From an uncultured Bacteroidales bacterium (GTDB taxonomy: Bacteria > Bacteroidota > Bacteroidia > Bacteroidales > Muribaculaceae): a stretch of DNA of 29,482 nt. This document shows positions 29,424 through 29,482 of the stretch, piece by piece (the stretch's first letter is position 1; every line of letters starts with the position of its first letter). Below the pieces are notes generated by a model. It was not told where the DNA came from and did not search any database. It saw nothing but the letters and a program-made list of their open reading frames with translations. The position numbers and the translations under genes were made by a program. The stretch covers positions 1 to 29,482 of the forward strand of contig CAJLWO010000033.1 in assembly GCA_905210435.1 (NCBI GenBank), in the 5' to 3' direction.

Positions 29424-29482
29424 AAATTAGGGATATTCGGTTAATGACCTCAAACGAACTTTGAGAGACCGGCCGAGAGTGG

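Overview
The window looks like a chromosomal segment of a Bacteroidales gut commensal, most likely of the Muribaculaceae type. Evidence: promoters fit the Bacteroidota TTG/TTTG - about 20 nt - TAnnTTTG pattern, ribosome binding sites are mostly weak, a giant subtilase carries a type IX secretion sorting domain, a TonB receptor operon includes DUF4876 and DUF6850 partners, and the terminal integrase is of the Bacteroidota conjugative-element type. Family-level placement is inference. Coding sequence is GC-rich and intergenic DNA is AT-rich.

Layout: (1) 129-1814 minus, an OmpA-like/TPR lipoprotein. (2) 2476-10227 plus, a 2583-residue secreted S8 protease with many beta-sandwich modules and a C-terminal secretion signal. 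(3) 10228-11396, a 1.2-kb gene-poor stretch with a terminator, a 166-bp MITE with an 8-bp target duplication, a possible small RNA, and two copies of a 141-142-bp element whose third copy precedes the protease. (4) 11397-12518 minus, an acyltransferase-3 membrane protein. (5) 21254 down to 12737 minus, a compact four-gene operon: TonB-dependent receptor, DUF4876 lipoprotein, DUF6850 outer-membrane barrel, M16 zinc peptidase. It reads as a capture-import-digest system for a peptide or protein ligand. (6) Housekeeping genes on the minus strand: pgi, ribE, yebC-family, pheT. (7) 27479-27551 plus, tRNA-Lys(CTT), followed by the left end of an apparent integrative element: repeated 10-bp sites around the integrase promoter and a tyrosine recombinase at 28049-29368. 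The element probably continues beyond the right edge.

The most interesting unexplained structure is the three-copy 141-142-bp element (2210-2350, 10340-10480, 11243-11384). It has a 5' hairpin, an invariant 20-nt block, a variable middle and a 3' ATTTTAAC block at constant spacing. In two copies a 24-25 codon ORF spans exactly from just after the invariant block to the 3' block. A second theme is a set of three inverted repeats with the same geometry (two 25-bp arms, 24/25 identical, 19-29 nt apart), one nested in the MITE.
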